A DNA stretch of 11,681 bases, taken from an uncultured Clostridia bacterium (GTDB lineage: Bacteria; Bacillota; Clostridia; Lachnospirales; Lachnospiraceae). Positions within the stretch are counted from its first letter, which is position 1. Every line of letters begins with the position of its first letter. The notes beneath the pieces were generated by a model. That model did not search any database and was not told where the DNA came from. It saw only the letters and a program-made list of their open reading frames with translations. The position numbers and the translations under genes were made by a program. The stretch is from the NCBI GenBank assembly GCA_947304065.1, contig CAMZAI010000081.1, forward strand, positions 1-11,681. The letters run 5' to 3'. Positions 1 through 6,206 of the stretch are shown piece after piece.

Positions 1-693
1 CAGTGCTGCGCAGACCTGCTCCATGTTATCCATGAGTTCGGCGGCGTAGAGAATCTTAAGGGCAAGAAGGTTGCCATGACATGGGCTTATTCGCCTTCAT
101 ACGGCAAGCCTCTCTCGGTTCCCCAGGGCGTTATCGGACTGTTCACACGTCTCGGCATGGACGTAGTTCTCGCTCATCCGGAGGGATACGAGGTTATGCC
201 CGAGGTTGAAGAGGTTGCGAAGAAGAACGCAGCCGCTTCGGGCGGATCGTTCAAGAAGACCAACGACATGAAGGAAGCGTTCAAGGACGCCGACATCGTA
301 TATCCTAAGAGCTGGGCTCCTTTCAAGGCTATGGAAGAGAGAACCGAGCTTTACGGCAACGGCGACACCGACGGCATCAAGGCTCTTGAGAAGAGACTCC
401 TTGCACAGAACGCAGAGCACAAGGATTGGGCGTGCACCGAGGACATGATGAAGCTGACAAAGGACGGAAAGGCTCTGTACCTGCACTGCCTGCCCGCAGA
501 TATCACCGGCATCAGCTGCAAGGAAGGCGAAGTTGACGCGAGCGTATTCGACCGCTACCGCACTCCTCTTTACAAGCAGGCAAGCTTCAAGCCTTACATC
601 ATCGCAGCAATGATCTTCCTCGCAAAGGTTAAGGATCCCGCAAAGGTTCTCAAGATGCTCGAAGAGAGAGCAACCGAAAGGCATATAGGATGA
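1..693 (+). CDS. ygeW: YgeW-type knotted carbamoyltransferase, 5'-truncated by window edge
   Basis: The reading frame is open from base 1 and gives the last 230 residues; roughly the first 165 of a protein of about 396 are missing. The fragment begins QCCADLLH, probably the end of the HPTQ-type motif that binds carbamoyl phosphate. It then has WAYSPSYGKPLSVPQG (about residues 28-43), typical of the YgeW branch, and the transcarbamylase motif HCLPAD (codons from base 484). By family, the enzyme is a knotted aspartate/ornithine-type transcarbamylase acting in the cytoplasm. YgeW genes sit in anaerobic purine/uric-acid breakdown clusters (ygeX, ygeY, hyuA, ssnA, ygfK, xdh), where it is thought to transfer a carbamoyl group from a ureido intermediate to phosphate. 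The stop overlaps the carbamate kinase start (ATGA, 690-693), so the two are translationally coupled. Arginine-pathway ornithine transcarbamylase is the alternative, but the SYGKPLSVPQG segment argues against it. The true substrate is not visible here. Confidence 0.9.
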   Translation, partial: QCCADLLHVIHEFGGVENLKGKKVAMTWAYSPSYGKPLSVPQGVIGLFTRLGMDVVLAHPEGYEVMPEVEEVAKKNAAASGGSFKKTNDMKEAFKDADIVYPKSWAPFKAMEERTELYGNGDTDGIKALEKRLLAQNAEHKDWACTEDMMKLTKDGKALYLHCLPADITGISCKEGEVDASVFDRYRTPLYKQASFKPYIIAAMIFLAKVKDPAKVLKMLEERATERHIG

Positions 694-1622
694 GCAGAAT
701 AGTAATCGCACTTGGCGGAAATGCACTGGGGAATTCGCTCCCCGAGCAGATGGCCGCCGTAAAGATAACCTCCAGGGCGATCGTTGATCTGATCGAGGAG
801 GGACACGATGTCGTTATTTCCCACGGCAACGGACCGCAGGTCGGCATGATCAACCAGGCGATGCTCGAATACAGCCGTATCGAGCCCACACAGAAGCCCA
901 CGCCTCTGTCCGTATGCGTTGCGATGAGCCAGGCCTATATCGGCTACGATCTGCAGAACGCGATCCGTGAGGAGATGCTGAACCGCGGCTTTGAAAAGCC
1001 CGTTGTTTCGATGGTCACGCAGGTTCGCGTAGATCCGGAAGATCCCGCGTTCGCGAACCCCACAAAGCCCATCGGACGCTTTATGGACAAGGAAGCGGCG
1101 GACGAGTTTGCCGAGAAGAACGGCTATATCATGAAGGAGGATGCGGGACGCGGCTACAGACGTGTCGTTGCATCGCCCAAGCCCATAGAGATCGTTGAGA
1201 TCAGCGCGATCAGGAAGCTGGTCGACAACGGTGAGATCGTTATTGCCTGCGGAGGCGGCGGAATCCCCGTTACCCTGATCGGAAACCATCTTAAGGGCGC
1301 GCCCGCGGTTATCGACAAGGATTTCGCGAGCGCTGTAATGGCGCGCGATCTGGATGCGGATTATCTGATCATCCTGACCGCGGTCGAGAAGGTTGCGATC
1401 AATTTCAAGAAAGAGAACGAGCAGTGGCTCGACCACATGACCGTTGAGGAAGCAAAGAAATACGCCGGAGAAGGCCAGTTCGCGCCCGGTTCGATGCTCC
1501 CGAAGGTACAGGCTGCCTGCGACTTCGCGGCTTCAAAGCCCGGAAGGAAGGCTCTTATCACGCTGCTTGAGAAGGCAAAGGACGGCATCAACGGCAGGAC
1601 CGGAACCACCATCACACTTTGA
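690..1622 (+). CDS. arcC: Carbamate kinase (ArcC/YqeA family)
   Basis: Carbamate kinase of 310 residues, the usual family length. It catalyses carbamoyl phosphate + ADP to carbamate + ATP; carbamate then falls to ammonia and CO2, so this is a substrate-level ATP step. Visible motifs are the N-terminal ALGGNALGN loop (about residues 7-15), SHGNGPQVG (about 44-52), TQVRVDPEDPAF with NPTKPIG (about 108-127), EIVIACGGGGIPV (about 182-194), VIDKDFASA (about 207-215) and the C-terminal GRTGTTI. The ATG overlaps the ygeW stop and the upstream Shine-Dalgarno is weak, so translation probably relies on coupling. Next to ygeW, it most likely consumes the carbamoyl phosphate that YgeW releases, as proposed for yqeA in enteric clusters. 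An arginine-deiminase role is less likely because no arcA is visible, but the upstream part of the operon lies outside the window. Confidence 0.95.
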   Translation: MSRIVIALGGNALGNSLPEQMAAVKITSRAIVDLIEEGHDVVISHGNGPQVGMINQAMLEYSRIEPTQKPTPLSVCVAMSQAYIGYDLQNAIREEMLNRGFEKPVVSMVTQVRVDPEDPAFANPTKPIGRFMDKEAADEFAEKNGYIMKEDAGRGYRRVVASPKPIEIVEISAIRKLVDNGEIVIACGGGGIPVTLIGNHLKGAPAVIDKDFASAVMARDLDADYLIILTAVEKVAINFKKENEQWLDHMTVEEAKKYAGEGQFAPGSMLPKVQAACDFAASKPGRKALITLLEKAKDGINGRTGTTITL

Positions 1623-1635
1623 TATGCATTTTTAC

Positions 1636-1680
1636 AAACGGGCTTGACCGAAAGGTTTGGGCCCGTTTAAAATTTTTATT
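1636..1680 (+). terminator. Rho-independent terminator of the ygeW-arcC operon
   Basis: AAACGGGC (1636-1643) pairs exactly with GCCCGTTT (1661-1668). The 17-base loop between them can form a small inner ACC-GAAA-GGT stem. The hairpin is followed by AAAA and then TTTTTATT (1673-1680). It starts 13 bases after the carbamate kinase stop, as expected for the end of this operon. Confidence 0.85.
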
Positions 1681-1735
1681 GAAAATATTGGAACCGTGCA
1701 AAGTTGTGCATCGTCTAATGTACGGAACAATCAAT

Positions 1736-1775
1736 AATGCGCAGAAGGCAAGCAGAATGCGCCGAAGGCGAAACT
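1736..1775 (+). repeat. Two-copy 20-bp tandem repeat in the leader of the SLH protein gene
   Basis: AATGCGCAGAAGGCAA (1736-1751) and AATGCGCCGAAGGCGA (1756-1771) differ at two of 16 positions and repeat with a 20-base period. The second copy contains a short hairpin, CGCC-gaa-GGCG (1760-1770). They lie just upstream of the ribosome binding site of the next gene. No function is assigned. Confidence 0.55.
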
Positions 1776-1795
1776 GCGAGTGCCTGTAGCGAAGC

Positions 1796-1804
1796 GGAAG
1801 GGAG
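1796..1804 (+). promoter_or_regulatory. Ribosome binding site fixing the start at 1810
   Basis: GGAAGGGAG (1796-1804) ends five bases before the ATG at 1810. An in-frame ATG at 1780 would add ten residues, but it lacks such a site and would put MPVAKRKGVF in front of an otherwise canonical signal peptide. The 1810 start is therefore preferred. Confidence 0.75.
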
Positions 1805-1809
1805 TATTT

Positions 1810-3954
1810 ATGAGGAAGCGTATAGTAACTTTACTGCTGGCGTTGGCGCTGGTGATGGGTACCGTCTATACCGGGAGCCCCATCGGTGCGTACGCTGCGA
1901 ATGAAGAGACGCAGGAGCAGATGACGGAGGTCCTTTTAAAGATCAAGACCAAGCTTGAACTGCCCGACGAGTACACCGAGTTTTGGTACAACTACAATAA
2001 CTACGGTACGAAGGCAACCTGGTATTTCAACTGGTCGACCGAGGATTCCTCCAAGACTGTGTATGTGAACTGCGATGACGAAGCACACATCATTAACGTG
2101 GGCAGTTACGGTGAGAACAGCCGGAGCGGAATGCCCGACAGGATCGCCGAGGAACTCGTTCCCGAGGCCGAGGAACTGCTTTACCGCCTGTTCCCCGAGG
2201 CAAAGGGACATGTTGTGCTGAAGAATTCAGGCTATCAGTATTACAGATCGGCGTACAGATTTGAGTACAGAAGGATCGAGAACAATATCGAGATGCCCGA
2301 CAATTATATCTATCTTACGGTAGGATATAAGGACTGCGATCTCATCGGTGCGGACTGCAGCTGGAATTACACCGCGTCCGTTCCTTCGGCCGACAAGCTG
2401 ATCGGTGCCGACAAGGCAAAGGCAAAGATCGATGAGAAGCTCGATATGCAGCTCCGCTACTATGTCGGATACGACAAGGACGGCAAGGAGAAGATCTTCC
2501 TTGCGTATGCGCCCACGATGTATTACATTGCCGCAGACGCCAAGAGTGGCAAGCTTTATACCAAGAAGAATTACTGGGGCGACGATCCCGAGATGAAGGA
2601 AGCGGCCGATGAAGATGCGAACGGCGCCACCGCGGACAACGGCAGGGGCTATGAGGCAAAGCTTTCCGACGCTGAGATTAAGCGCATCAGCGAGCTTCAG
2701 AACCTTATCAGCTCGGACGACGCCGTTAAGATCATCAGGAACAACAAGTACCTGCTCGTGGACGAAAATATTAACAGCGTTACCGCGAACCTGAGGGAGT
2801 ATGACGGAGAATACAGATGGTACATCTCGCTCCGCGACAACCGTCCCGCGGATTATGACTATAACGATGTGTACAGAGCTTACGCATCGGCAACGGTTGA
2901 CGCGCAGAACGGAAAGATCCTCAGCTATTCGGCATCCGTTAAGTCAATGTATTACTATGCGGAAGAGGACCTCGACAGCATTAAGTTCAATTATTCGAAG
3001 AAGCAGTGCAAGGGCATTTTCGAGGAATTCTTAAAGAGCATCGAGCCCGAGAAGTTCGCGACGGTACAGCTGACCTCGTCGAGCCCCGATATGGAGTATT
3101 ACAGCGATTACAGCACAAAGCCCTACATTTTCTCTTACGGCTATAACTACACCCGCTACAACGACGGTATCCCGTTCGCTTCGAACGGCATCAACGGTTC
3201 CGTTGACCGCGTTTCGGGCAAGGTCTACAACTACTACATGAACTGGAGCAACGCTGAGGTTCCTTCGGCGAAGGGCGTTATCACCGAAGCAAAGGCTTAT
3301 GATTCGTACATGAGCTTCGAGGGCTTCGATCTGGTATATGAGATCGTAAACAAGTACGAGAACACCGGAAGCATTTACGGCGACGGCAATGAGCAGATCA
3401 TAAGACTGGTTTACAGGACCGCGATCAGCCCCGCTTTCGTTGATGCGTTCACGGGCAAGCAGATCAACTATAACGGCGAGGAATACGAGGACGTCCGCAC
3501 CGATTACAATTACAACGATATCGCGGGCACCAAGTACGAGAAGGCGATCAGGATCCTTGCGGGCATGGGCATCGGACTTCCCGGCGAGAGTTTTGAGCCT
3601 TCGAAGAAGATCACTGCCGCGGAGCTCGGACAGCTGATCTCCCGGCTGCCTTATTTCGGATACAGAGAGGATGTCCTTTCGGGCGACAAGACTCTTTCCC
3701 GCCAGGAGGCGGCAAAGGCGGTCATCACACTGATGGGACTCGAGCCTGTAGCGAAACTGGATATTTATAAGCTTTCATACAAGGATAAGAAGGACGTAGG
3801 AAAGGAATACACCGGATATGTAGCCATTGCGGGGGCGATGGGACTGTTCGGAGACGCAAAGGCAAAGAAGTTTAAGCCTAAGACGGCCCTGACAAGGGGC
3901 GAGGCCGCTCAGCTTGTGCTGAACGCCGCAAACGTGATGTCTTCCGAGGATTAA
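1810..3954 (+). CDS. Secreted YcdB/YcdC-like repeat protein with C-terminal SLH domains
   Basis: A 714-residue exported protein. Residues 1-29 form a Sec signal peptide: MRKR, a leucine/alanine core, then an AYA cleavage site before ANEE. The body (about 31-560) is rich in Tyr and Asn. It carries at least two copies of a unit with a 'YRFEYRRIENNIEMPDNYIY' type strand (about 149-168, and 438-480 with YNYTRYNDGIPF and VDRVSGKVYNYYMNW). This resembles the YcdB/YcdC (DUF4901) repeat, whose biochemical role is unknown to me. The C-terminus holds SLH-like repeats at about 567-615 (AIRILAGMGIGLPGESFEPS) and 655-706 (AGAMGLF, then LTRGEAAQLV), with a partial one between (SRQEAAKAVITLMG). SLH repeats normally anchor proteins non-covalently to secondary cell-wall polymers. 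Only the last copy keeps TRGE; the first has TAAE. The gene stands alone, with terminators on both sides, and I see no clear sigma-A promoter in its 130-base upstream gap. Confidence 0.8.
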   Translation: MRKRIVTLLLALALVMGTVYTGSPIGAYAANEETQEQMTEVLLKIKTKLELPDEYTEFWYNYNNYGTKATWYFNWSTEDSSKTVYVNCDDEAHIINVGSYGENSRSGMPDRIAEELVPEAEELLYRLFPEAKGHVVLKNSGYQYYRSAYRFEYRRIENNIEMPDNYIYLTVGYKDCDLIGADCSWNYTASVPSADKLIGADKAKAKIDEKLDMQLRYYVGYDKDGKEKIFLAYAPTMYYIAADAKSGKLYTKKNYWGDDPEMKEAADEDANGATADNGRGYEAKLSDAEIKRISELQNLISSDDAVKIIRNNKYLLVDENINSVTANLREYDGEYRWYISLRDNRPADYDYNDVYRAYASATVDAQNGKILSYSASVKSMYYYAEEDLDSIKFNYSKKQCKGIFEEFLKSIEPEKFATVQLTSSSPDMEYYSDYSTKPYIFSYGYNYTRYNDGIPFASNGINGSVDRVSGKVYNYYMNWSNAEVPSAKGVITEAKAYDSYMSFEGFDLVYEIVNKYENTGSIYGDGNEQIIRLVYRTAISPAFVDAFTGKQINYNGEEYEDVRTDYNYNDIAGTKYEKAIRILAGMGIGLPGESFEPSKKITAAELGQLISRLPYFGYREDVLSGDKTLSRQEAAKAVITLMGLEPVAKLDIYKLSYKDKKDVGKEYTGYVAIAGAMGLFGDAKAKKFKPKTALTRGEAAQLVLNAANVMSSED

Positions 3955-3978
3955 TATAGAAAGCGACAAAAAAGAAAA

Positions 3979-4029
3979 GAAGAAGAGTGCCTGTCACCGC
4001 GGAACGCGGTGACAGGCACTCTCCTTTTA
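3979..4029. terminator. Likely bidirectional terminator between convergent genes
   Basis: GAGTGCCTGTCACCGCG (3985-4001) and CGCGGTGACAGGCACTC (4005-4021) form a perfect 17-bp stem with a GAA loop, extendable by an A-T pair (3984/4022). On the plus strand it is followed by CTTTT (4024-4028). On the minus strand it is followed by a T-rich run complementary to 3968-3984. It could therefore end both the SLH gene and trxB. The stem is longer than needed for a terminator and is also part of a repeat family (see the overlapping entry). Confidence 0.65.
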
Positions 4030-4057
4030 CGGTGACAGGCACCTTTGTCCGGCACCC
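3985..4057. repeat. GTGCCTGTCACC-type palindromic repeat cluster (REP-like)
   Basis: The core GTGCCTGTCACC appears as both arms of the 17-bp palindrome and a third time as GGTGACAGGCACC at 4031-4043, followed by GTCCGGCACCC (4047-4057). Palindromes with GTGCCTGTC cores are, to my recollection, scattered through many Firmicutes genomes and resemble REP elements mobilised by RAYT/Y1 transposases. That link is recalled rather than tested, and no transposase lies in this window. A 10-base match, GAGTGCCTGT, also occurs at 1778-1787 on the other side of the SLH gene. Confidence 0.6.
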
Positions 4058-4071
4058 ATAAATCTGTTTTC

Positions 4072-4986
4072 TCAGCCGAGGAAGCGGATCGCGCTGGTGA
4101 CTGCGTTCGCGCCGTCCGCAGCGGCCGTGATGATCTGGCGGAGCTGCTTGGTACGGAGGTCTCCGGCAACGAAGAGGCCGGGGCATGAAGTCTCGCAGTC
4201 CTCGTTCGCGATCAGGTAGCCGTTCTCGTCGCAGTTCGCTATCTTGCCGAACAGTACATTCTCGGGAATGATGCCTGTCGCGATGAACACGCCGTCCACT
4301 TCGAGGTTCGAAGTCTCGCCGGTCTTAACGTTCGAAAGCGTCAGGCTCTCTACCATATCTGAGCCGTTGATCGATCTGACCACGGTGTCGGTAATGAACT
4401 CGATGTTCTCGATGGCCTTTGCCTGCGTAACGAGAGTGGGAGCCGCACGGTAAGCGTCCCTGCGATGGATCAGGTATACGATGCGGGCCAGCTTCGAGAG
4501 ATAGATCGCGTCCTCGAAGGCTACGTCTCCGCCGCCGACCACAGCGCATTTGCGCTTTCTGAAGAACGCGCCGTCGCATGTCGCGCAGTAGGAAACGCCC
4601 ATGCCCGAGAGTTCTGCCTCACCGGGACACTCTAGCTTCCTGTGGGAAGCGCCGGTGGCAGCGATTGCTGCGCGCGATGTATATGTATTGTTGTCTGATG
4701 TGGTGATCGTGAAGATCCCGTCGTCGTGCGTGATCCGCACAACATCCTCTGTAATGAAGCGTACGCCGAGCTTCTCGCAATGCTGATGCATCTTCTCCGA
4801 CAGCTCGGGGCCGCTGACGCCCGGTATTCCGGGATAATTATCCACTTCATAGGTACTCTGTACCTGGCCGCCCGTAACGGCGGAACGCTCGATGACCGCG
4901 AAGTTGAGCTCTGCGCGGGCCGCATAAATGGCGGCTGAAAGCCCTGCGGGGCCTGAACCGATGATCAAGAGATCGTAGTTATTCAT
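4072..4986 (-). CDS. trxB: Thioredoxin reductase (NADPH-dependent flavoprotein)
   Basis: A 304-residue low-molecular-weight thioredoxin reductase; it uses NADPH to reduce thioredoxin through FAD and a redox dithiol in the cytoplasm. Visible features in order: FAD-binding GSGPAG (10-15); redox-active C134-A-T-C137-D-G; NADPH-binding GGGDVA (151-156) with HRRDAYR (174-180), the arginine pattern expected for NADPH rather than ferredoxin-linked relatives; an ATG motif at 236-238; and the C-terminal FAD segment GLFVAGDLR...LRQIITAAADGA (270-293). Length is normal. The start at 4986 is chosen because AAAGGAGT ends five bases before it. An upstream in-frame ATG at 5025 would add 13 residues (MLCYNYGYRKESD) that overlap the promoter -10 box. 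The gene is monocistronic here, divergent from hpf and convergent with the SLH gene. Alkyl hydroperoxide reductase AhpF is excluded because it is much longer. Confidence 0.95.
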   Translation of the reverse strand: MNNYDLLIIGSGPAGLSAAIYAARAELNFAVIERSAVTGGQVQSTYEVDNYPGIPGVSGPELSEKMHQHCEKLGVRFITEDVVRITHDDGIFTITTSDNNTYTSRAAIAATGASHRKLECPGEAELSGMGVSYCATCDGAFFRKRKCAVVGGGDVAFEDAIYLSKLARIVYLIHRRDAYRAAPTLVTQAKAIENIEFITDTVVRSINGSDMVESLTLSNVKTGETSNLEVDGVFIATGIIPENVLFGKIANCDENGYLIANEDCETSCPGLFVAGDLRTKQLRQIITAAADGANAVTSAIRFLG

Positions 4987-4991
4987 ATCCG

Positions 4992-4999
4992 ACTCCTTT
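4992..4999 (-). promoter_or_regulatory. Ribosome binding site of trxB
   Basis: On the minus strand AAAGGAGT lies five bases upstream of the ATG at 4986. This decides the start in favour of MNNYDLL over the longer in-frame option. Confidence 0.85.
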
Positions 5000-5010
5000 C
5001 TGTAGCCATA

Positions 5011-5039
5011 ATTATAGCACAGCACATATAAAATGTGAA
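5011..5039 (-). promoter_or_regulatory. Sigma-A-type promoter of trxB
   Basis: Read on the minus strand: TTCACA (5039-5034), a 17-base spacer, then a perfect TATAAT (5016-5011). Transcription would begin near 5004, giving a very short leader of about 18 bases that just contains the ribosome binding site. Confidence 0.8.
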
Positions 5040-5088
5040 TGTTGTGCGAAAATTTAAAACTGAAAAAAGCTTATTGACAAGGGTAAAA

Positions 5089-5105
5089 TTGTGCAGTTTG
5101 CACAA
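5089..5105. promoter_or_regulatory. 17-bp inverted repeat, possible operator
   Basis: TTGTGCA (5089-5095) and TGCACAA (5099-5105) are perfect inverted arms around GTT. The dyad lies 50 bases upstream of the trxB -35 box, with a related half site TTGTGCG at 5042-5048. The TTGTG...CACAA shape recalls Rex or CRP/FNR-type sites but matches none exactly, so no regulator is assigned. Confidence 0.4.
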
Positions 5106-5158
5106 AGACGCTCCTTGAACATGGTACAGAGAACGTGAAAATGAAAAGGTTACAAGTG

Positions 5159-5223
5159 GAAGTTATCCACAATCGAGATGCCTAAAATAGCCAAAAGGTA
5201 AGTTATACACGAAGTTATCCACA
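5159..5223 (+). promoter_or_regulatory. Cluster of three co-oriented DnaA-box-like 9-mers
   Basis: TTATCCACA occurs at 5163-5171 and 5215-5223, identical to the classical high-affinity DnaA box. TTATACACG lies between them at 5203-5211. All three share the same strand. The last two sit in a 12-bp tandem (AAGTTATACACG then AAGTTATCCACA), and GAAGTTATCCACA is repeated exactly at 5159-5171 and 5211-5223. AT-rich DNA follows. No dnaA, dnaN or rpmH is near, so the chromosomal origin is not claimed. Confidence 0.55.
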
Positions 5224-5438
5224 CTGTCAACGAAAAAACACCACATTCGTAGTCTTTGAAAATGCCGCAGCGTTCGAAAATATGTTTTGTTATTTGTGAT
5301 AAATTTACTAAAAAAAGAATTGGAGTCTTGATTTTAACTACTTTGGGAATATAGAAAACAAATTGTTCCAGAATACGTGAAGTGTCTGAAAATAGCATGA
5401 CGGGTGTTAATTTTTTGCGAATAATCGCACTCTTACTA

Positions 5439-5467
5439 TTGAAGAAAATGACATCAGGTGGTATAAT
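5439..5467 (+). promoter_or_regulatory. Sigma-A-type promoter of hpf
   Basis: TTGAAG (5439-5444), a 17-base spacer, then a perfect TATAAT (5462-5467). Transcription would start near 5474, giving an 85-base leader. The leader contains an extra strong Shine-Dalgarno, AAGGAGG (5505-5511), ahead of a four-codon GTG frame (5522-5536). The real hpf site AAAGGAG follows at 5545-5551. Confidence 0.75.
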
Positions 5468-5558
5468 ACAATCATGTAAGCGACATCACAAAAGTGGAAA
5501 CGATAAGGAGGACTTCACAGGGTGCAGCGTACATAATTAATCCCAAAGGAGTGATCGT

Positions 5559-6086
5559 ATGAAGTTTATCATTACCGGAAAGAACATTAATGTTACAAAC
5601 GGTCTGAGACATCAGGTAGAGGAGAAGATAGGCAAGCTTGAACGCTACTTTACACCGGATACCGAGATTCACGCGACCTTGAGCGTCGAGAAGGATATAC
5701 AGAAGATCGAAGTTACCATTCCCGTGAAGGGAAATATAATCAGAGCCGAAGAATCCAGCCCCGACATGTACGCATCGATCGATATGGTCGAGGAAGTAAT
5801 AGAGAAGCAGCTTAAAAAGTATAAGAACAAGATAATCGACAGCAAGCAGGCAGGCGAAGGCTTAAGCCGCGCATTCATAGAGGAGGAATACGAAGAAGAC
5901 GATACGATCCGCATTGAGAGAGTCAAGAAGTTCGCGATGAAGCCGATGGATCCCGAAGAGGCGTGCATCCAGATGGAGCTTCTCGGACATGATTTCTATG
6001 TATTCCGCAACAGTGACACCGATGAGGTTAACGTAGTTTACAAGCGTTACGACGGAGCATTCGGACTGATCGAGCCCGAGTTCTGA
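5559..6086 (+). CDS. hpf: Ribosome hibernation promoting factor, long form (HPF/RaiA)
   Basis: A 175-residue long-form HPF. The N-terminal S30AE domain (about 1-95) begins MKFIITGKNINVTNGLR and would sit in the mRNA/tRNA channel of the 30S subunit. After a charged linker (about 96-117, rich in Glu and Asp) comes the C-terminal dimerisation domain (about 119-175), starting IERVKKFAMKPMDPEEACIQMELLGHDFYVFRN in outline and ending YKRYDGAFGLIEPEF. Long HPF dimerises through this tail to pair 70S ribosomes into inactive 100S particles in stationary phase or stress. AAAGGAG ends seven bases before the ATG. The gene normally lies directly upstream of secA and prfB in Firmicutes; here a reversed fucosidase gene separates them. 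It has its own promoter and terminator. Confidence 0.95.
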   Translation: MKFIITGKNINVTNGLRHQVEEKIGKLERYFTPDTEIHATLSVEKDIQKIEVTIPVKGNIIRAEESSPDMYASIDMVEEVIEKQLKKYKNKIIDSKQAGEGLSRAFIEEEYEEDDTIRIERVKKFAMKPMDPEEACIQMELLGHDFYVFRNSDTDEVNVVYKRYDGAFGLIEPEF

Positions 6087-6103
6087 TAACTTTATAACCT
6101 AAG

Positions 6104-6191
6104 CGACCGGTCCCGGGCATGGGTACATACACCCCTTCGTGCCGGCGGCAAGCAAGCCGACCGGACACATCAGCCTCCGGAAGTACCGGAC
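6104..6191 (+). ncRNA. Structured GC-rich segment in the hpf 3' region, possible small RNA
   Basis: This segment folds by eye into a branched structure. CCGGTC (6107-6112) pairs with GACCGG (6159-6164). Enclosed are hairpin 1 (GGCA 6116-6119 / TGCC 6140-6143, then GGGT 6121-6124 / ACCC 6131-6134, loop ACATAC) and hairpin 2 (GGC 6147-6149 / GCC 6156-6158). A third hairpin follows: TCCGG (6176-6180) / CCGGA (6186-6190). A competing pairing of CCGGA (6161-6165) with TCCGG (6176-6180) would break both. The segment lies between the hpf stop and its terminator, so it is either a 3' UTR or a small RNA processed from it. I recognise no known RNA family and see no separate promoter. Confidence 0.35.
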
Positions 6192-6206
6192 GCGTGACAT
6201 AGCACA

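Larger units (their letters stand above)
5040..5438. other. AT-rich divergent intergenic region, no convincing gene
   Basis: This stretch between the trxB and hpf promoters is much more AT-rich than the flanking genes. It holds a 17-bp dyad (5089-5105) and a cluster of DnaA-box-like 9-mers (5163-5223), followed by A/T-rich DNA to about 5345. A weak second forward promoter is possible: TTGATT (5328-5333), 16 bases, TATAGA (5350-5355). It would give hpf a leader of roughly 200 bases. A small hairpin, TGCGA-ataa-TCGCA, lies at 5416-5429. An 82-codon minus-strand frame (5150-5398) has no ribosome binding site, and I do not call it. Confidence 0.6.

Noticed and set aside
594..1436. A 280-codon minus-strand frame across arcC.
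   Set aside because: It is antisense to carbamate kinase and has no coherent protein motifs.
1780..1809. An earlier in-frame ATG for the SLH protein.
   Set aside because: It lacks a ribosome binding site and would disrupt the signal peptide N-region; the ATG at 1810 has GGAAGGGAG in place.
3985..4057. CRISPR array.
   Set aside because: The repeat cores are palindromic, unevenly spaced and without spacers of regular length.
4987..5025. A 13-residue longer start for thioredoxin reductase.
   Set aside because: The added codons overlap the -10 box and the predicted transcript start, and they precede the real ribosome binding site.
5159..5345. Chromosomal replication origin.
   Set aside because: Boxes and AT-rich DNA are present, but dnaA, dnaN, rpmH and rnpA are not near. 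Three boxes alone do not establish an origin, so it is kept as a DnaA-box cluster only.
5150..5398. An 82-codon hydrophobic minus-strand frame in the trxB-hpf spacer.
   Set aside because: There is no ribosome binding site before its ATG, it overlaps the DnaA-box cluster, and AT-rich DNA readily yields such hydrophobic frames.
6104..6191. tRNA gene.
   Set aside because: The branched fold lacks a 7-bp acceptor stem, a T-loop GTTCRA sequence and a recognisable anticodon arm.
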